A stretch of 64,000 nt of DNA from Enhygromyxa salina (GTDB taxonomy: Bacteria > Myxococcota_A > Polyangia > Nannocystales > Nannocystaceae): assembly GCF_000737335.2 (NCBI RefSeq), contig NZ_JMCC02000001.1, forward strand, positions 146,740 to 210,739, given 5' to 3'. Each line of letters opens with the position of its first letter. Position 1 is the stretch's first letter. A program made the translations under genes and the position numbers. The notes beneath the pieces were generated by a model. That model worked only from the letters and a program-made list of their open reading frames with translations, was not told where the DNA came from and ran no database searches. Below, piece by piece: positions 8,672 to 17,913 of the stretch.

Positions 8672-9868
8672 AGGGAGGGCTAGGAAGATGAGGAGAGGGG
8701 TGGGGGATATTGGGGTGGTGGTGCAGGTGCAGGGGGAAGAGGGGGCTGGTTGAGGGGGGGCGAAGGAGCAGTCTTCGTTTGGGACGAAGGGGCGGGTCGG
8801 GGTGCGGGGGGTTGCGTGCCACTCGACGACGACGGTGTCTTCGAGCTCGCCCAGTTGGGCGCGGACGATCGCTTGGCGGTGTTGAGGGTGGTCGGGCGGG
8901 GGCTGACAGCGGGTGTCGACGCTGGCGTACTCGCGGGTCCTGGCGTGGTTGCGCAGCGAGCCGGGGGTGATCGCCAGCGCGCCCTCGGTGACGCTCCACT
9001 CGATGGGGGCGGCGTGGAGGCGGTGGCCGGCGGCGTCGCGGACGTCGGCGAACAGGTGGGTGTCGACGTGGAGCAGGTCGAGGCTCGCGGCGTCGTGGAT
9101 CGTTGCGGCGATCAGCGGGGGCGAGTTCAGGGTGTCACCGCTTGGCAGGGTTGCGCGAATGTGGCCGCTCGCCCCTGGCGCGAGGCGGACGGCGAGCTCG
9201 CCGGGGGCGAGGTGCTCGGACGCGAGGGTGGCGATGCCAGCGCCGATCCCCCGGAGCTTCACCTCGGGCGCGGTCCAGTAGACGGTGCCCTTGGCGTTGC
9301 TCATGCGCATCAGGGGTACGTCGATCTGGTTGGCGAAGACCCGGCGTGCGGTGTCGTCGGGCTCGAGCAGATCAGCGGCTTCGCCTCCCGGTGGCAGGCC
9401 TTCGACCTGCAGGCCAAACCCGGCGTCCTGTGCCAGCGCCAGCGCGCGCAGCTGCCACTCGTCGAAGCCAAGCTGCATGTGCGCGGTGCTGTCGACAATC
9501 GCGAAGCTCAGCCGCTCTGCACGCTCGCCGCACGCGCTTGGCGTCAGGGCCCAGATGAACTTGGATTTGACCTCGCCGATGCCTTCGAAGCGCAGACAGC
9601 CGTCCGCGTCGAGCCAGCCGGGGCCTGTCACGGTCTCGCTGAAACAGCCACGGAACTGGGCGCGATCTTCGATCCACTCGCTCTCCGCCATCACGATCTG
9701 GGGGCAGATCCGCGAGCCAAACAGGATCTGATCGCCGCTGTGAAGCTCGATCAGCGGGTCGACCAAGGGGTCGAGGTCAAACTTCAGATAGCCAAATTCA
9801 CCCTCGTGGTGACAGGCGAGCGACGCGAGCAGCGACGACAGCAGCACGGTTTGCACACGCGTACGCAC
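8624..9868 (-). CDS. Exported protein with MYXO-CTERM-like C-terminal anchor
   Basis: 414 residues of unknown function. The N terminus is signal-like (hydrophobic stretch ending LLASLAC), which could be a weak lipobox. The body has beta-rich, Ig-like or adhesin-like composition with no motif I recognise. The C terminus has a Pro-rich spacer, a Cys-x-Cys (PCTCTTT), a hydrophobic segment of Leu/Pro, then RR and a short polar end. This order is that of MYXO-CTERM sorting tails (Cys, helix, Arg), so surface anchoring after processing is likely. The last codons lie inside a tandemly duplicated DNA unit. It is divergent from mnmG, with an inverted copy of the hairpin repeat in the shared upstream region. 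Confidence 0.7.
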   Translation of the reverse strand: MRTRVQTVLLSSLLASLACHHEGEFGYLKFDLDPLVDPLIELHSGDQILFGSRICPQIVMAESEWIEDRAQFRGCFSETVTGPGWLDADGCLRFEGIGEVKSKFIWALTPSACGERAERLSFAIVDSTAHMQLGFDEWQLRALALAQDAGFGLQVEGLPPGGEAADLLEPDDTARRVFANQIDVPLMRMSNAKGTVYWTAPEVKLRGIGAGIATLASEHLAPGELAVRLAPGASGHIRATLPSGDTLNSPPLIAATIHDAASLDLLHVDTHLFADVRDAAGHRLHAAPIEWSVTEGALAITPGSLRNHARTREYASVDTRCQPPPDHPQHRQAIVRAQLGELEDTVVVEWHATPRTPTRPFVPNEDCSFAPPQPAPSSPCTCTTTPISPTPLLIFLALPLLLLLPLPPRRQNPN

Positions 9869-9932
9869 AAACTCACGCTAGCTGTGTTCGCGAGGTGGGC
9901 TCGCGCCGAGCTTGCGCGATGGTTGCGGGAGT

Positions 9933-9975
9933 GTCTTCAGCTTGGGCGAGGGCTTCTCGGCCGGTTGCGGACGCC
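9933..9975 (-). repeat. Intergenic hairpin repeat, inverted diverged copy
   Basis: gtcttcagcttgggcgaggg and what follows is the reverse complement of the repeat at the window start, with a few substitutions. The pairing of the hairpin is partly weakened. It sits between the divergent surface-protein gene and mnmG, about 60 bp before the mnmG start, so it may lie in or near the promoter region. Confidence 0.65.
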
Positions 9976-10035
9976 CTGGGCAGCGAACTCATTGTTCGCT
10001 AGATTCCGCCAGGGCGCGCGGCACAGCACACTGCA

Positions 10036-11844
10036 ATGCAACTCTCTTCCGCATCCAGGCGAGTCATCGTTGTCGGCGCGGGCCATGCTGGGCTCGAGGC
10101 CGCGTTCGCTGCAGCGCGCGTTGGGGTGCCGGTCACGGTTGTCACGGGCACCCGCGCGACGATCGGGCAGACGCCCTGCAACCCCAGCGTGGGGGGTGTC
10201 GCCAAGGGCCACCTCGTTCATGAGATCCATGCGCTCGGTGGGTTCATGGGTCGGGCCGCAGATGCCTGCGCCATCCATGGGCGGGTGCTCAACCTCAGCA
10301 AGGGTCCAGCCGTCCACGCGACCCGGCTTCAGGTCGACAAGCTTCGCTACGGTCAATACGCGCAAGCCAGCCTGCTCGGGCACCCGGGCATCACCACGAT
10401 CGAGGGTCTGGTCGAGGCGGTGTGCATCGATGACGGCGGCCGCGTGCGAGCGGTGCGGCTGGCGGACGGCAGCGAGCTCGAGGCGGCGGCGGTGGTGATC
10501 ACCACGGGCACCTTTCTTGGCGGGGTGCTGCACACGGGCGCGAGTCAGACCCCCGGCGGTCGCGTGGGTGAAGCGCCAGCCACCGCGCTCTCGCAGCAGC
10601 TGCGCAGCCTGGGGTTTCGCTTGGTCCGGCTCAAGACCGGCACGCCGCCCCGGCTCGCGCCGCAGGGCATCGATTGGGCTGCGCTCGAGCCCCAGGGCAG
10701 CGACGATCCCTTCCCGCGCTTTTGTGCAGCAGACGAGCCCGACGCGCCCGCGCGGCTGCCCGAGGTTCACTGCCACATCACGTACACGAACGAGGCGGTG
10801 CACGAGCTGATCCGGGCCCACCTGCACGAGTCGCCCATGTACTCGGGGCAGATCGAGGGCATCGGACCGCGCTACTGCCCCTCGCTCGAGGACAAGGTCG
10901 TGCGCTTCGCCGACAAGTCGCGCCACCAGATCTTTCTCGAGCCCGAGGGGCTCGACGCCGACGCGCTGATCTACCCCAACGGGATCTCGACCAGCTTGCC
11001 GGCCGCGGTGCAGGCCGCGTTCGTGCGCGCGATCCCGGGGCTCGAGCACGCGCGGGTGGTTCGGCCCGGCTACGCGGTCGAGTACGACGCCGTCGACGCC
11101 CGCGCGCTCACCCATGAGCTGGCCAGCAAAGATCACCAGGGCGTGTACTTTGCCGGGCAGATCAACGGGACCTCGGGCTACGAAGAGGCCGGCATTCAGG
11201 GTCTGCTAGCGGGTGCCAACGCGGCGCTGTGGCTGCGCGAGCGAGCGCCGCTGCGCATCGCTCGGGACCAGGGCTACGCCGGCGTGCTCGTGGATGATCT
11301 GGTCACCCAAGGTTGCGACGAGCCGTACCGCATGTTCACGTCGCGGGCCGAGTACCGCTTGTTGCTGCGCGAGGACAACGCCGACGCGCGGCTCAGCGAC
11401 CTGGCCCACGCGCATGGGTTGCTCGAAGATCATCGCCACGAGCAAGTCATGCGCCGGCTCGAGCAGGTCGAGCAGGCGCTGGCTGAGCTCGCTAAGCCCG
11501 GGGCCAAGTCCGGGACCCAGGCCAGCGGATCGCAGCTCCCCGCGTGGATCGTCGCCAAGGCCCGCGCGCGCCAGACCTACGCCGGATATCTAGATCGCCA
11601 GCGCCGCGAGGTCGCGCGCCTGCGTGGTGAGGGGGGCAACATTCAGCTGCCGCTCGACATCGACTACTTCGCGCTCGACGGGCTCACCCGCGAGGCGGCC
11701 GAGCGCCTGGCCCAGGTCCGACCCACCGACACCCATCAAGCCGCCCGGATCCCCGGCATCACACCCGCGGCGCTGTCATGCGTCTGGGCCCACGCCCGCA
11801 TCCTGAATCGCCGCGCCTCGGCCCGCGGCGCTGCACAGCAGTAG
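10036..11844 (+). CDS. mnmG: tRNA uridine-5-carboxymethylaminomethyl modification enzyme MnmG
   Basis: 602 residues, near the usual 620-630. The N-terminal FAD-binding motif is VVGAGHAGLEAAFAAARVG, followed by the family signature TPCNPSVGGVAKGHL. A second signature, GQINGTSGYEEAGIQGLLAG, is in the middle. The C-terminal helical tRNA/MnmE-binding region is seen as YAGYLDRQ, the DIDYFALDGL segment and ARIPGITPAAL. With MnmE it installs the carboxymethylaminomethyl group on wobble uridine of certain tRNAs in the cytoplasm, using FAD, folate and glycine. mnmE is not next to it. The ATG at 10036 fits family alignments; no strong ribosome site is visible. Confidence 0.97.
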   Translation: MQLSSASRRVIVVGAGHAGLEAAFAAARVGVPVTVVTGTRATIGQTPCNPSVGGVAKGHLVHEIHALGGFMGRAADACAIHGRVLNLSKGPAVHATRLQVDKLRYGQYAQASLLGHPGITTIEGLVEAVCIDDGGRVRAVRLADGSELEAAAVVITTGTFLGGVLHTGASQTPGGRVGEAPATALSQQLRSLGFRLVRLKTGTPPRLAPQGIDWAALEPQGSDDPFPRFCAADEPDAPARLPEVHCHITYTNEAVHELIRAHLHESPMYSGQIEGIGPRYCPSLEDKVVRFADKSRHQIFLEPEGLDADALIYPNGISTSLPAAVQAAFVRAIPGLEHARVVRPGYAVEYDAVDARALTHELASKDHQGVYFAGQINGTSGYEEAGIQGLLAGANAALWLRERAPLRIARDQGYAGVLVDDLVTQGCDEPYRMFTSRAEYRLLLREDNADARLSDLAHAHGLLEDHRHEQVMRRLEQVEQALAELAKPGAKSGTQASGSQLPAWIVAKARARQTYAGYLDRQRREVARLRGEGGNIQLPLDIDYFALDGLTREAAERLAQVRPTDTHQAARIPGITPAALSCVWAHARILNRRASARGAAQQ

Positions 11845-11881
11845 CGCTACCGTATTGAATGGAGCCGGCCGGGGGTAAAGG

Positions 11882-12244
11882 TTACGACCTGGAACGCTTG
11901 ATCAGATCCGCCAGCAGCATCTCGTCGAGGTCCGACAGCTCGGTGAAGCGGATCGCAATTCCGCGCTGACGCCCGCCATCCGCGAGGCCCGAGCGGACGA
12001 CCTCGGCGTCGAGCATGAGCGGGTTGCGATCGCTCCCGCGGTTGAACGAGACCGTGACGGGTGCACCGATCGGCAGCGGACGATTGGTGCGGACAAATGC
12101 CCCATGCGTCGAGAGGTCGATCGTGCGCGACATCAGCATGTAGTGGTGCTCAGGCGCGTGCAGCTTGATCTCGATGGCTACCGAGATTCGCGGACGCGTT
12201 CGACGATCGGCTCCCGTTGATTGCTCGGTCACGGCGGCTTCCAC
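11882..12244 (-). CDS. PilZ-domain protein
   Basis: 120 residues forming a single PilZ domain. The c-di-GMP motifs are present: an Arg-rich start (RRTRPR) matching RxxxR and DLSTHGAF matching D/NxSxxG. The end (ELSDLDEMLLADLI) is a helix typical of the short PilZ proteins common in myxobacteria. Probably a cytoplasmic c-di-GMP receptor affecting motility or envelope processes; the target is unknown. It is convergent with mnmG (37 bp apart, no clear terminator). Confidence 0.9.
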   Translation of the reverse strand: MEAAVTEQSTGADRRTRPRISVAIEIKLHAPEHHYMLMSRTIDLSTHGAFVRTNRPLPIGAPVTVSFNRGSDRNPLMLDAEVVRSGLADGGRQRGIAIRFTELSDLDEMLLADLIKRSRS

Positions 12245-12715
12245 GGTAGAGCTATAACACTTTCGGTCTGCCAGGAAAAACGGTTAGATGGATGAATCCG
12301 GCACTTTTGGGTCGGATGGACAGGGTGTCGCACACCCCATGAGTAGATTCCTGGCTCGCGTATTATGCGCTAAATCTGGGTCGTTTCGAGCGGCAATCCC
12401 GGTGGATATTCGTGAGTGTGAGCTAAACACCCGACGTCCGCGGATATAGCGCCGCTCGGCCTCGGGATTCGCGCAGGCTCGGTGGAGGGCACCGCGGCCC
12501 ATTCAAGGAGCAAAGCGAGCGAATTCGGCACGCCAAGGGCGATCCGTCCCGCGCTTGACCAAAGTTGCCGTCTGAGCACAATGCACCGCCTTGGCCGGGA
12601 AGATCCACGACCAGAACGCGCAGCGTACGCGCCACGTGCGCGGAGCGACGCGTCCCCTTGGTGTCGCCAACCCGCGCGTCGCGGTGCGATCTCTAGAGAC
12701 ACCTCATGAACGAGA
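12245..12715. other. Divergent intergenic region, no gene recognised
   Basis: About 470 bp between the divergently oriented PilZ and Mpl-fusion genes. Short ORFs exist on both strands but lack coding-like composition. Base composition is less GC-rich than the flanks. A perfect 10-bp palindrome, TCTCTAGAGA, lies at 12690-12699, 16 bp before the GTG start at 12716, and could be an operator. No convincing promoter, RNA or repeat was identified. Confidence 0.5.
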
Positions 12716-14629
12716 GTGTCCGCCGCGTGGGGGGTCGAGGTGAAGGTTCACTTCATCGGGATCGGCGGTACCGGCATGGGCGCGCTCGCCGGTCTGTTGA
12801 AGGCGGCCGGGCACGAGGTGCGGGGGTCCGACGGCCCGCTGTACCCGCCCATGTCGACCCAGCTCGCGAGCGCCAACATCCCGGTGTTCGAGGGCTTCGC
12901 CGCCTCCAACCTCGAGTGGGGCCCAGACTGCGTGGTCGTTGGCAACATCTGCCGCAAGGATCACGTCGAGGTGCTCGCTGCCCGCGAGCGGGGCGTGAGG
13001 CTCGAGAGCTTTCCGAGCATGCTGGCCGCGAGCCTGCTCGAGAAGCGGCGCGCGTTGGTGGTCGCCGGGACCCACGGCAAGACCACGACGTCGAGCTTGC
13101 TGACGTGGATGCTGCGGGTTGGCGAGCGTGGGCCGTCGTGGCTGATCGGCGGTGTCCCGCAGAACCTGACCCAGGGCTTTCACCTTGGCGAGGGTGACCT
13201 GATCGTGCTCGAGGGCGACGAGTACGACACCGCGTTCTTCGACAAGCGGTCGAAGTTCCTGCACTACCGGCCAACGCGGGCGATCATCACCAGCGTCGAG
13301 TTCGACCACGCGGACATCTTCGACAACTACGAGCAGGTCCGCGACGCCTTCGTCGACTTCGTCCGCTTGATCCCCGCCGATGGGCTGCTGGTCGTCGACG
13401 CAGGCAACGAAGGCGCGCTCGAGGTCGCGCGCGCGGCCGCCTGCGAGATCGCAACCTACAAGGTGCTCGAGCGGGGCGAGACGCCCAGCGCCGAGCGGGC
13501 AACTTACTGCGTCGAGCTGACGAGCCGGCCCGGCGAGCGTCGGTCTCGGTTCGAGCTGTACGAGCGCGGCGAGGCCCTTGGTGAGTTCTCGACGCTGCTC
13601 ACGGGCCACTACAACCTCGCCAACATCGCGGCTGCGTTTGCGATCGCGCGGGCCGAGGGCTGCGAGATCGATCGGCTGCGCGAGGCGATTCGCCTGTTTC
13701 GCGGGGTCAAGCGGCGCCAAGAGCTGCTGGGGGTGGTCGCGGGCGTGCGCATGATCCAAGACTTCGCGCACCACCCAACCGCCGTCGATCTCACGATCAA
13801 GGCGACCCGTCGGCGCTACCCGGATCACTCGCTGCATGTCTGCTTCGAGCCGCGGTCCAGCTCATCGCGCCGCGACGTATTCTTTGCCGGCTACGCCAAG
13901 GCCTTCGACGCGGCCACGCGGGTCTACATCGCGCCGGTCTACGCACCCGAGCGGGTGCCAGACGGCAAAGTGTTGGACGTGGCGGGGCTCGGCGCGGCCC
14001 TGCGCGAGCGCGGCATCGATGCCAGCGCCTTCGATGCGATCGACGACGTCGCAACGGCGGTGCTCGAGCGCGCGGCGCCGGGCGACACGGTGTTGCTGCT
14101 CTCGTCGGGCAGCTTTGGGGGTCTGGCGGATCGCCTGCTCGAGTCGCTTGGGGACGCCGTCACCTTCGCGCAGCCCGAGGACATCGAGGCGATTGATCAG
14201 CTGCTGGTCGCGTGCGGCATGGCCACGCTGCGTGACCCCGACCAGATCGAGAGCCTGGTGATCCGCCCCAGCCGCGAGCGCCAAGAAGCCGGGGGCGCGC
14301 CGTTGCCAGCGTTGATCGGCTGCGTCCAGCTGCAGCTCATTGATGACCGCGCGTTCTTGTTTGGGCTCGCGGTCTCGCCCGAGTGCCGGGGTGAGGGGCT
14401 GGGCTGGGTTCTCGCCGACAGCATCATGCGACGCGCCCGGACCCTGGGTGCGCGCTGGGTCCACCTGATCGCCGGTGAGACCGCCGACTTCTTCACCGAC
14501 AAGCTGGGCTTCGCCGAGGTCAGCGCCGATGAGCTGGATCCTGTGTTGCGCGGGCTGTCCAACTTCGAGGCGGCGTACCACGAGGGCGCGACGTGCATGG
14601 CCTTCGAGCTCGTCCGCGAAGGACAGTAG
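12716..14629 (+). CDS. Mpl-type murein peptide ligase fused to a GNAT acetyltransferase
   Basis: 637 residues. Residues about 10-460 are a Mur ligase: nucleotide-binding FIGIGGTGMGALA, P-loop AGTHGKTTTSSLL, and GDEYDTAFFDKRSKF, which identifies Mpl (UDP-N-acetylmuramate:L-Ala-gamma-D-Glu-meso-DAP ligase) rather than MurC. Mpl recycles the released murein tripeptide. Residues about 480-637 are a GNAT-type domain, with acetyl-CoA loop VSPECRGEGLGWVLAD and a terminal FFTDKLGF strand. The substrate of the acetyltransferase is unknown; a link to peptidoglycan fragments is inference. The start is uncertain: GTG at 12716 or GTG at 12740, directly before KVHFIGIG and behind a G-rich stretch. It is followed after 61 bp by the Nuo-like genes on the same strand. 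Confidence 0.9.
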   Translation: MSAAWGVEVKVHFIGIGGTGMGALAGLLKAAGHEVRGSDGPLYPPMSTQLASANIPVFEGFAASNLEWGPDCVVVGNICRKDHVEVLAARERGVRLESFPSMLAASLLEKRRALVVAGTHGKTTTSSLLTWMLRVGERGPSWLIGGVPQNLTQGFHLGEGDLIVLEGDEYDTAFFDKRSKFLHYRPTRAIITSVEFDHADIFDNYEQVRDAFVDFVRLIPADGLLVVDAGNEGALEVARAAACEIATYKVLERGETPSAERATYCVELTSRPGERRSRFELYERGEALGEFSTLLTGHYNLANIAAAFAIARAEGCEIDRLREAIRLFRGVKRRQELLGVVAGVRMIQDFAHHPTAVDLTIKATRRRYPDHSLHVCFEPRSSSSRRDVFFAGYAKAFDAATRVYIAPVYAPERVPDGKVLDVAGLGAALRERGIDASAFDAIDDVATAVLERAAPGDTVLLLSSGSFGGLADRLLESLGDAVTFAQPEDIEAIDQLLVACGMATLRDPDQIESLVIRPSRERQEAGGAPLPALIGCVQLQLIDDRAFLFGLAVSPECRGEGLGWVLADSIMRRARTLGARWVHLIAGETADFFTDKLGFAEVSADELDPVLRGLSNFEAAYHEGATCMAFELVREGQ

Positions 14630-14690
14630 ATGATCCCCACGCAGACCTCCGCACTTCGCCGACAGTCGCTTCGCTTCTCGGGGCCCTGCA

Positions 14691-15242
14691 ATGAGCGCGA
14701 CATCGTTTAGCTTCTTCGCCGCGGCAGCGGTCGCCTTGGGTGCGGCGTTGATGGCGATGGTTGCCCGGCAGCCGCGAGCTTCGCTGGCTGGATTTGCGAT
14801 CGCGCTGGCGGCGTTGATCGTGCCCTTGGTGCAGCTGCGCGCGCCGATCGTGGCCGCGATCGTGTTGCTGGCGAGCGCGCTCACCGTTGGGTTGCTGGCT
14901 GGGCTGACGGGCGTGAATGGACGGCCCGATGCGCCCTCGGTCGCCCGTGGCGGACGCCTGCCGTTGGCGTTTTGGGTGCCGGCGGGCTTGGGTCTGGCTG
15001 GCTTCGCGTGGGTGCTGCTGGCGACCGGCTCGCGCCAGGTCGTCGAGCATGGCCCGCCGATCGAGCGCGGCGCCTCGTTCGGCGATGGCAACGTGGTCCT
15101 GCTGCAGATCGCGGCCGACCACGTCGTTCCGGCGCTGGTCGTCGCCTTGCTGGCGCTTTGCAGCGTGATCGCGGCGGTGCTGACCTTGGTGGTCGAGCGC
15201 CCCGGCGCGAGCGCGCAACCTCCCCTCGACGCACCTTCGTGA
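14691..15242 (+). CDS. NuoJ-like membrane subunit
   Basis: 183 residues with about five hydrophobic segments and a long loop. The assignment to subunit J of complex I rests on size, topology and its place directly before a clear NuoK-like gene; sequence identity to NuoJ is not obvious by eye. Its stop overlaps the next start by one base (TGATG). In real complex I, NuoJ forms part of the proton path with a pi-bulge helix; I cannot place that residue pattern here. Confidence 0.6.
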   Translation: MSATSFSFFAAAAVALGAALMAMVARQPRASLAGFAIALAALIVPLVQLRAPIVAAIVLLASALTVGLLAGLTGVNGRPDAPSVARGGRLPLAFWVPAGLGLAGFAWVLLATGSRQVVEHGPPIERGASFGDGNVVLLQIAADHVVPALVVALLALCSVIAAVLTLVVERPGASAQPPLDAPS

Positions 15243-15607
15243 TGCTGCCGATCACCCACTACCTCTACTTGGCCTTGGCGCTGTTTGGCGTCGGGTTGGG
15301 CGGGGCTCTGCTGCGGCGCTCGCTGGTCGTGGCGCTGCTGGGGATCCAGCTGATGTTGGTGGCGGTGGCCCTGTGCTTTTGTGCCTACGCGCGGTTCTTC
15401 GCTGACCCCGGGGGGCAGATCGCGGCGCTGCTGATCATGCTGGTTGGCCTGTGCGAGCTCGCGGTCGCGATCGCGGTCGCGCTGCGGGTGCTGCGAGCCG
15501 ACAGCGCCCGCGCGGCGACCTTGCTCGATGACTGGCCGGGCACGCTCGACGTGCTGGACGCGGCTGGCACACCCGATCGGTCGGGGACGAAAGGCCAGGC
15601 TGGCTGA
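15242..15607 (+). CDS. NuoK-like subunit with Gln at the conserved Glu36 position
   Basis: 121 residues with three membrane helices. It aligns well with NuoK: helix 1, GALLRR, then LLGIQLMLVAVAL, then DPGGQIAALLIMLVGLCELAVAIAVAL. The family motif is GIELMLN; here residue 36 is Gln instead of the conserved Glu, and Asn is also lost. The second conserved membrane Glu is kept at residue 72. NuoK normally carries protons in the membrane arm, and Glu36 is known to be important in E. coli. The C-terminal extension of about 20 residues is polar. It overlaps both neighbours by a single base, so translation is probably coupled. Confidence 0.85.
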   Translation: MLPITHYLYLALALFGVGLGGALLRRSLVVALLGIQLMLVAVALCFCAYARFFADPGGQIAALLIMLVGLCELAVAIAVALRVLRADSARAATLLDDWPGTLDVLDAAGTPDRSGTKGQAG

Positions 15608-17913
15608 TGGCGCGCGAGTTTCCCTTGTGGGTGATCGTGGTGCTGCCGTGGCTTGGCGCGCTGGGCTGTTTGCTGACGGCGCGGCCGGGGGCGCGGTTGC
15701 TGGGGTCCGAGCGGGCCCGGATGCTCGCGCACTACCTCGGGCTCGGGGCCTCGGCGCTGGCGATGCTGTTCACGCTGCAGGCGATTCAGCTGCTGTTGGC
15801 GCCCGAAGATCCGCGGGCGCTCGCCCACACGCCGCTGCGCGACGTGATCGAGCCGCTGATCATCGGCGAGGTCCGCATCGACCCGACCCTGGTCGCGGAT
15901 CGGCTGTCGAGCAGCGCGGCGCTGTTGTTGCTGGGTGTGTTCGTGCTCGCGCGGATGTTCGTGCCTGGCCCCGCGGGCCAGCGGGCGCTTGGGCTCGAGC
16001 CGCTGCCGGCGCCCACAGCAGACGGATCGCCGGCGCGGGCGGAGTCGCCCGAGCAGCTGGCGCAGACCATGAACGGGCTGCGTCGGCTCGCGTTGATCGG
16101 GCTGCTCGAGGGCGCGGCGCTGCTTGTCGTGCTGGCCAGCGACATCGGGCTCGCGGCGTTTGGTTGGGCGCCGCTCGGGGTCGGGGCGGTCGTGTTGGTC
16201 GCCCGCGAAGTCGGCGACGAGCGCCGGGCGAGCGCGGCGACGCGGGTGCTGGCGCTGAGCGTGGGCGGGGATCTTGGGCTTGGCGCGGCCGCGATCGCGT
16301 TGCTCGTGAGCGGCATCGGCCTGTCTCACAACAGCCTGTGGGCGCCGCTGACCGGCGAGCAGCTGTACGCCGCCGCGATCCCGGGGGTGTCGTTCGCGGA
16401 TCTGATCGCCTTGTTGCTGGTGGGCGCGGCGTTCGTCCGGCTGTCGAGCCTGGCGTGGGCGGGCAACTCGCTGGCCGAGGCGTTGCTCGACGCGGTGCTG
16501 ATCCCGGTCCCCGCCGTGTACCTGCTGCTGCGATACCTGCGGGTGCTGTCCTATGCGCCCAGTGTGCTCGCCGCGTTGCTGGTGCTGGGCATGGTGTTGG
16601 CGGTCGTCGCTGGGGCGATCGCCTTGGTCCGGCCCGAGCGGGGCCACGCGCACCACAGCGCCCGCGCCGGGGGCGAGATCGGGCTGGCTGGAACTGGCGT
16701 GGCGTGGGTCGCCGTCATGATGATGGCGATCGGCGTGGGCGCGTGGCGGACGGCGGCGCTGCTGTTGCTCGCCCACGCGCTGGGTCGGCTGGGTCTGCGG
16801 CTGGCGCTGCTCGTGGCCGACGGCGCCCACCTGCCAACTTGGTCCGCGCGGATCGGTCGGGTGCTGTGTTGGGCGGTCGCCGGGGTCGCGCCGGGCCTGG
16901 GCTTCGTCGTGCTCGCGCAGGTGCTGATAGACGTGATCGCGCGCAACAGCCTGCTGGCGCCGTGGGTCGCGTGGCCTGCCGGCTGCGCGATGGTGGTGGT
17001 CGTGTTTCTGCATGCCGCCAGCGTCGCGCGGATCTGGTACGAGAGCCTGAATCGCCAACCGGGCGCCAGCGCGAACGAGACCGACGAAGACGGCCTGGAC
17101 TTCGCGCCGCTGCTGGTCGTGGTCGTGGGGCTGTTTGGGCTGGGCGTGGCGGTGCTGGGATCGTGGTTTGGCCTGGTCGACTCGCCGCTGGTCTGGCTCG
17201 ACAAGGTGCTGCCGCTCGCGGGCGGGCACGAGTCCGCGCCGACGGGCCTGCGCGAGTCGATGCGCGACGGGGCCGAGGTCGCGCGCGCGTGGGTGGCCGG
17301 CAGCGCCATGGTGGTCGCGCTGGTGTCCGGGTTCGCGTGGATGTGGACCCGCGAGCGCTTCGTGCGGGCGCACGGCGGCGAGCTGTCGGGCTACGCGCGT
17401 GCGCTCGAGCCAGTCCTTCGCTGGCCGCGAGCGGCGGTGGGGGTCTGCGCGCTGGTCTTGACCGGGCTGACGGAGCTGGCGGCCCGCGGGATCGGCCGCG
17501 GCGTGTTCGAAGAGGGTCCACGCGTGGCCCGGAGCTTGGCGTGGGACGTGGGGGCCTCGGTCGCGCCGCGTCTGCGTGGGCTCGCGCCCAGCGGCGGTCG
17601 CCAGGCGCTCGTTGGGATCATCGTTGGGTTCGCGGTGCTGCTGGGGTGGCTGTACGCCAAGCCCGAGGTCTCGAGCGCGCTGCCAAGCGATCACTATGAA
17701 TTTGGCGGCCTGCGACCGCAGTTGATCCGCGCGGGCGGCAAGGCGACCAGCGCGGACGAGCAGCCGGCCGAGCCAGCCGAGCCAGCCGAGCCAGTTGGGG
17801 CACCCGAGTCACCCGTGCAGCAGATCCAGCAGCCGCTGCGGCAAGACGGCGCCGAGCCGCCCCGCCCCGTCGGCCTCGCCCCTGACCCAGCCGCGCCGGA
17901 GTCTTCGCGATGA
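15607..17913 (+). CDS. NuoL-like antiporter-type subunit, highly divergent
   Basis: 768 residues with many membrane helices, longer than usual NuoL (about 610). It is placed as L by order (K-L-M-N) and by a long C-terminal part like the L lateral helix and extra helix. The family helix-5 motif GWE is GWA (about residue 185), so the proton-path Glu is missing. The region equivalent to GKSAQFPLHTWLPDAM is FVRLSSLAWAGNSLAEAL, with Arg in place of Lys. The usual TDIKRxLAYSTxSQLG after helix 9 is not recognisable. The C-terminal 70 residues are a Pro/Ala/Glu-rich soluble tail with PAE repeats. These changes argue against normal proton pumping. The stop overlaps the next gene by four bases. Confidence 0.75.
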   Translation: MAREFPLWVIVVLPWLGALGCLLTARPGARLLGSERARMLAHYLGLGASALAMLFTLQAIQLLLAPEDPRALAHTPLRDVIEPLIIGEVRIDPTLVADRLSSSAALLLLGVFVLARMFVPGPAGQRALGLEPLPAPTADGSPARAESPEQLAQTMNGLRRLALIGLLEGAALLVVLASDIGLAAFGWAPLGVGAVVLVAREVGDERRASAATRVLALSVGGDLGLGAAAIALLVSGIGLSHNSLWAPLTGEQLYAAAIPGVSFADLIALLLVGAAFVRLSSLAWAGNSLAEALLDAVLIPVPAVYLLLRYLRVLSYAPSVLAALLVLGMVLAVVAGAIALVRPERGHAHHSARAGGEIGLAGTGVAWVAVMMMAIGVGAWRTAALLLLAHALGRLGLRLALLVADGAHLPTWSARIGRVLCWAVAGVAPGLGFVVLAQVLIDVIARNSLLAPWVAWPAGCAMVVVVFLHAASVARIWYESLNRQPGASANETDEDGLDFAPLLVVVVGLFGLGVAVLGSWFGLVDSPLVWLDKVLPLAGGHESAPTGLRESMRDGAEVARAWVAGSAMVVALVSGFAWMWTRERFVRAHGGELSGYARALEPVLRWPRAAVGVCALVLTGLTELAARGIGRGVFEEGPRVARSLAWDVGASVAPRLRGLAPSGGRQALVGIIVGFAVLLGWLYAKPEVSSALPSDHYEFGGLRPQLIRAGGKATSADEQPAEPAEPAEPVGAPESPVQQIQQPLRQDGAEPPRPVGLAPDPAAPESSR

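Noticed and set aside
12284..12709. Short ORFs between the PilZ and Mpl-fusion genes
   Set aside because: No ribosome sites, no coding-like composition and no domain.
15385..17694. 769-codon minus-strand ORF inside the Nuo-like genes
   Set aside because: Rich in His/Gln/Arg, as expected for an antisense shadow; the plus strand has overlapping membrane-protein genes.
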